Below are positions 61,382 through 64,000 of a stretch of 64,000 nt of DNA, piece by piece. Each line of letters begins with the position of its first letter. Positions within the stretch are counted from its first letter, which is position 1. The position numbers were made by a program, and so were the translations under genes. The notes beneath the pieces were generated by a model, which had not been told where the DNA came from, searched no databases, and was given only the letters and a program-made list of their open reading frames with translations. Location of the stretch: positions 178,242 to 242,241 of the forward strand of contig NZ_CP106737.1 of the NCBI RefSeq assembly GCF_025639885.1. Reading direction: 5' to 3'. Source of the stretch: Roseovarius pelagicus (GTDB lineage: Bacteria > Pseudomonadota > Alphaproteobacteria > Rhodobacterales > Rhodobacteraceae).

Positions 61382-62451
61382 TTGTCCACCTCCCCTGCCG
61401 AGTGGTCGGTTTTCCTGTGCTCGTCGCCGCCCAAACCTTTCACCCAGTTCACAAGCTGGATCGCAGCCTGAGGGATTCCGTTGGGAAAGAAGATGACGAC
61501 CGAGATGAACAGCAATCCGAAGAACAGCATCCAGTGTTCGGTGTAACTGCTGATGAGGTCTTCTGCGCCGACGAAGATCGCCGCGCCCAGGATGGGGCCG
61601 AAGAAACTGTTCAGCCCGCCACCAATCAGCGTGGCAACCACAACATTGCCCGACTGTACCCAAAAGACATATTCAGGATAGGCCGCGAACTGATAATAGG
61701 CGAACAGACCTCCCGCCAAGCCAGAGAACAGGCCGGAAATGGCAATCGCAGCCCATTTGTAGAGATAGGCCGGGTAGCCGAGGTATTGCACCCGAAGCTC
61801 ATTTTCCTTGATGCCCTGCAACACCGCACCAAAGGGTGAGCTGAGGATCCTCCATATTACGAGGATGGATAAAATGAACACCACAAGCACGAAGTAATAG
61901 AAGGTTAGTTGGTTGTTCAGATCGAAGGTGGCAAAACCCATGTCGATCGTGGATCGGGTCAGTCCGGTCAGACCCGTTTCGCCGCCCGTGACTTCGTCCC
62001 AGCGCATGGCGACGATAAAGAACATCTGGCCGAAAGCCAGCGTCAGCAGCCCGAAGTAAATACCGCGTTTCTTGCAGACCAGTATACCGACCAGTCCAGC
62101 GGCGATCCCGGCACCAAGCGCCGCTGATAGCAACGCCACGGCCGTATTCTCGATGCCCTGATACTGCAAGATCGCAACCATGTAGGCACCAGTGCCGAAG
62201 AATGCTGCATGGCCAAAAGACGGAAGTCCGGTGAAGCCCAACAGGATGTTGAACGCAACGGCGAATAGTGAATAGATCACGATCTCAGTGGCGATGCCCA
62301 CATTCATCCCAATCAACGGAACAATGAAGGGAAACATCATCAGCACCACCAGCAAAGCTGCGAACTTCATGGCCATAGTGCGGGGTTTGCGTGGTTTGCA
62401 TGCCTGGGTAGGCGAAACTGATTGCGGCGGATTAGTGTCAACTTTTGACAT
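61378..62451 (-). CDS. livM: Branched-chain-type ABC transporter permease (LivM-like)
   Basis: The start is at 62451 (MSKVDTNPPQ), with AAAGGAG upstream; 357 residues. A short hydrophilic N-terminus precedes about ten membrane segments, with the LivM motif LLGFTGLPSFGHAAFFGTGAY and the ATPase-contact region VLQGIKENELRVQYLGYP. It pairs with LivH. Confidence 0.93.
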   Translation of the reverse strand: MSKVDTNPPQSVSPTQACKPRKPRTMAMKFAALLVVLMMFPFIVPLIGMNVGIATEIVIYSLFAVAFNILLGFTGLPSFGHAAFFGTGAYMVAILQYQGIENTAVALLSAALGAGIAAGLVGILVCKKRGIYFGLLTLAFGQMFFIVAMRWDEVTGGETGLTGLTRSTIDMGFATFDLNNQLTFYYFVLVVFILSILVIWRILSSPFGAVLQGIKENELRVQYLGYPAYLYKWAAIAISGLFSGLAGGLFAYYQFAAYPEYVFWVQSGNVVVATLIGGGLNSFFGPILGAAIFVGAEDLISSYTEHWMLFFGLLFISVVIFFPNGIPQAAIQLVNWVKGLGGDEHRKTDHSAGEVDK

Positions 62452-62471
62452 CCGATTATCTCCTTTGTAGC

Positions 62472-63347
62472 CTATTCCAAGACGCTTTTCTTGCCCAGCA
62501 GACCACGCGGCCAGTACAGCAATACGACCGCTGCCAAGACGTACATCGTCAGATCTGCGAAACGCGGAAAGAACATCACGCTGACAGCGTTGGCGACCCC
62601 GACAAGAATGCCGCCCAGCACGCTTCCCCAGAAGCTGCCCATGCCGCCGATCACCACGATGAGGAAGGCCGGCAACAGTGCATCGAGACCCATAGTCGGG
62701 CGCACACTCCACAAGGGAGCGGCGACAACGCCTGCCGCACCGCCCAGCAGGGCTGTGAACCCAAAGACAGCGGTTCGGATAAGTGGCAGGTTCATCCCCA
62801 GAATGCTGACCATTTCAGGGTCGTGAGTGCCTGCCCGAATGATTGACCCCAGGGGGCTTTTCGCCAGCAGATACCAGGTTGCACCGATGATCAGGGCCGC
62901 AACCAGGGCCATGAACAAGCGATACTCGGAATAGATGATGAAACCGAGATCAATATAGCTGTCGGCGAAGGCAGGTGCGTCAACAGAGCGCGCGAGCTTG
63001 CCCCAGATCAGCTGAATGATTTCTTCGCCCGCCATAGCGACGCCGAAGGTCAGTACCAGAACGAACAGCGGGTCGCGGCCATACAGGCGACGTATGAAGA
63101 CATACTCCATCAGTATGCCAATCATCCCCACAATCAATGGGGCAATAACGAGCGCGCCGAAATAGCCCACATGGAACTGCAGCGTAAAGGCGAGGTAGGC
63201 CCCAAGCGCAAACAGCAGTCCATGCGCGAAATTGATGATCCCCATAACACCCAGGACGAGCGAGAAGCCGACCGCCACGAGCGAGAGAATAAGACCGTAA
63301 ATCAAACCGTTTGTCAGTTGGCTGACGATTTCCACGAAACCGGGCAT
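62472..63347 (-). CDS. livH: Branched-chain-type ABC transporter permease (LivH-like)
   Basis: The start is at 63347 (MPGFVEIVSQ), with TTAGGAAC upstream; a GTG at 63392 would lie inside the intergenic hairpin and is rejected. 291 residues with the LivH start QLTNGLIYGLILSLVAVG and the permease motif GIINFAHGLLFALGAYLAF, with GSIIRAGTHDPEMVSILGMN as ATPase contact. It is 20 bases before livM. Confidence 0.92.
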   Translation of the reverse strand: MPGFVEIVSQLTNGLIYGLILSLVAVGFSLVLGVMGIINFAHGLLFALGAYLAFTLQFHVGYFGALVIAPLIVGMIGILMEYVFIRRLYGRDPLFVLVLTFGVAMAGEEIIQLIWGKLARSVDAPAFADSYIDLGFIIYSEYRLFMALVAALIIGATWYLLAKSPLGSIIRAGTHDPEMVSILGMNLPLIRTAVFGFTALLGGAAGVVAAPLWSVRPTMGLDALLPAFLIVVIGGMGSFWGSVLGGILVGVANAVSVMFFPRFADLTMYVLAAVVLLYWPRGLLGKKSVLE

Positions 63348-63380
63348 GGCGTTCCTAACGAGTGTTGAAATGTCGTGAAT

Positions 63381-63408
63381 GAAGGCCTGCACCCGAGCGC
63401 AGGCCTTC
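63381..63408 (-). terminator. Hairpin between Liv binding-protein and livH genes
   Basis: GAAGGCCTGC (63381-63390) and GCAGGCCTTC (63399-63408) make a perfect 10-bp stem with an 8-base loop, 7 bases after the binding-protein stop. No T run follows on the minus strand. It probably stabilises or enriches binding-protein mRNA relative to the permease genes. Confidence 0.65.
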
Positions 63409-63415
63409 GGGAGAT

Positions 63416-64000
63416 CTATTCGAAGGCCGACATGTCGGCTGTTGCGTCTGCTTCCGGGCTGACGATCTCGACACCCGACTTGACGTCGACAACCTCGTAG
63501 AGGTCATATTCGTCTTCGCGCTCGGCTTCGGGTTTGATCGTGACGATCACGAAGTCCTGCACGAACTGGTGATCGGCGGCATGCACCGAGACCGGATTGA
63601 CCTTGAGCGAGTTTTCTTCGGTCATTTGCTCCAGCGCCTTGACGACAGCTTCGCTTTCCAGTGTTCCTGCGGTTTCGGCAGCTTGCATGAGCATTTTCAC
63701 ACCCAGGTATGCATTTGCCGAGTTCGTGGTAGGCACCGGAAAATCCGCGTCAGGATACTTTTCCTGATAGCGGTCTTTGAACGCCTGCGCCTGGTCGCTG
63801 ATATTGTAGTGCCATTCAACGCCAGCAAGCGCGATCATGTCATTTTTGTCGGCGCCAATGGCCCAGCTATCTTCGAAGTCGAGCAGTGGAATTGCGATCT
63901 GAATTTCGTTGTACAGACCGAATTCCCAAATCTGTTCCAGCAGCGCAGTTGCATCAATGCCGGCTACATTCACGATCAGCACATCTGGCTTGGTGTTGCG
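63416..64000 (-). CDS. Branched-chain-type ABC substrate-binding protein, C-terminal part
   Basis: The open frame runs off the right edge; the visible 194 codons begin ...NTKPDVLIVNVAGIDATALLEQIWEFGL. This and NSANAYLGVKMLMQAAETAGT are the C-terminal lobe of a LivJ/LivK-type periplasmic binding protein (Peripla_BP_6). It heads the Liv operon. The N-terminus with the signal peptide lies outside the window. The ligand is unknown; the downstream lyase and enolase-family enzymes suggest an organic acid or aromatic derivative rather than leucine. Confidence 0.9.
   Translation of the reverse strand, partial: RNTKPDVLIVNVAGIDATALLEQIWEFGLYNEIQIAIPLLDFEDSWAIGADKNDMIALAGVEWHYNISDQAQAFKDRYQEKYPDADFPVPTTNSANAYLGVKMLMQAAETAGTLESEAVVKALEQMTEENSLKVNPVSVHAADHQFVQDFVIVTIKPEAEREDEYDLYEVVDVKSGVEIVSPEADATADMSAFE

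Noticed and set aside
1..64000. CRISPR arrays, tRNA/rRNA genes, replication or conjugation genes
   Set aside because: None were seen on either strand, so the window cannot be assigned to plasmid or chromosome.

Overview
The window looks like an accessory catabolic region of an alphaproteobacterium, most likely of the marine Roseobacter/Rhodobacteraceae type. That rests on the gene content: heterotetrameric sarcosine oxidase, several Rieske N-demethylase-like oxygenases, many ABC importers, and IS66 and IS6 elements. It is an inference, since no rRNA, tRNA, replication or conjugation gene is present to place it. G+C is visibly mosaic. Genes at 588-3927 and 22088-43002 are G+C rich, while 8967-21482, 43232-52290 and 56249-58436 are clearly more A+T rich.

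Layout. 1-352 is the end of an IS66 element leaving the window. 588-3927 (minus) holds a small GMC partner subunit, a GMC dehydrogenase and an enolase-superfamily enzyme. An intact 810-bp IS6-family element sits at 4081-4890. 4909-10580 (minus) is a peptide/opine-type (family 5) ABC importer. 10860-21482 is a mixed-strand cluster around a GntR/FCD regulator: NTF2-like protein, FAD oxidoreductase, PaaI-type thioesterase, carboxymuconolactone decarboxylase-like protein, BKACE, alpha/beta hydrolase, Rieske oxygenase, aldehyde dehydrogenase and GMC dehydrogenase. After a decayed IS stretch, 22088-30354 (minus) is one tight operon: creatinase-like M24 protein, Asp/Glu-racemase-like protein, soxBDAG and a second Rieske oxygenase, with a divergent LysR. 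31395-34460 (minus) is an amino-acid/ectoine-type ABC importer next to a divergent Lrp regulator. 35265-43002 holds a dimethylglycine-dehydrogenase-like enzyme, a second racemase-like protein, a GntR/UTRA regulator with twin operators, and an M20 amidase - diaminopropionate ammonia-lyase - M24 peptidase operon. 43232-51167 (minus) is a seven-gene operon with a third Rieske oxygenase and its own solute-binding protein, divergent from a LysR. 52286-56239 is a nest of three insertion sequences. 56249-64000 (minus) is a branched-chain-type (Liv) ABC operon followed by an adenylosuccinate-lyase-superfamily enzyme, an enolase-superfamily enzyme and a broken cyclase gene.

How the parts fit (inference). 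Most modules are scavenging units for small nitrogenous osmolytes or N-methylated amino acids: importer, first-step oxidation or demethylation, then oxidation to central metabolites. Glycine betaine -> dimethylglycine -> sarcosine -> glycine could be served by a Rieske enzyme, the 35265-37715 flavoprotein and SoxBDAG. The BKACE, thioesterase and Rieske set resembles the end of carnitine breakdown. No reductase for any of the three Rieske oxygenases is present.

The most notable structural result is that 353-53406 appears to have been inverted between two opposed IS66 copies. The 8-bp flank of the left copy matches, as reverse complement, the far flank of the right copy. An intrinsic terminator that fits the end of the Liv/cyclase operon now lies 56 kb away at 386-422. 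Several frameshifts near the right end all fall in short homopolymers and may be real decay or sequencing error.
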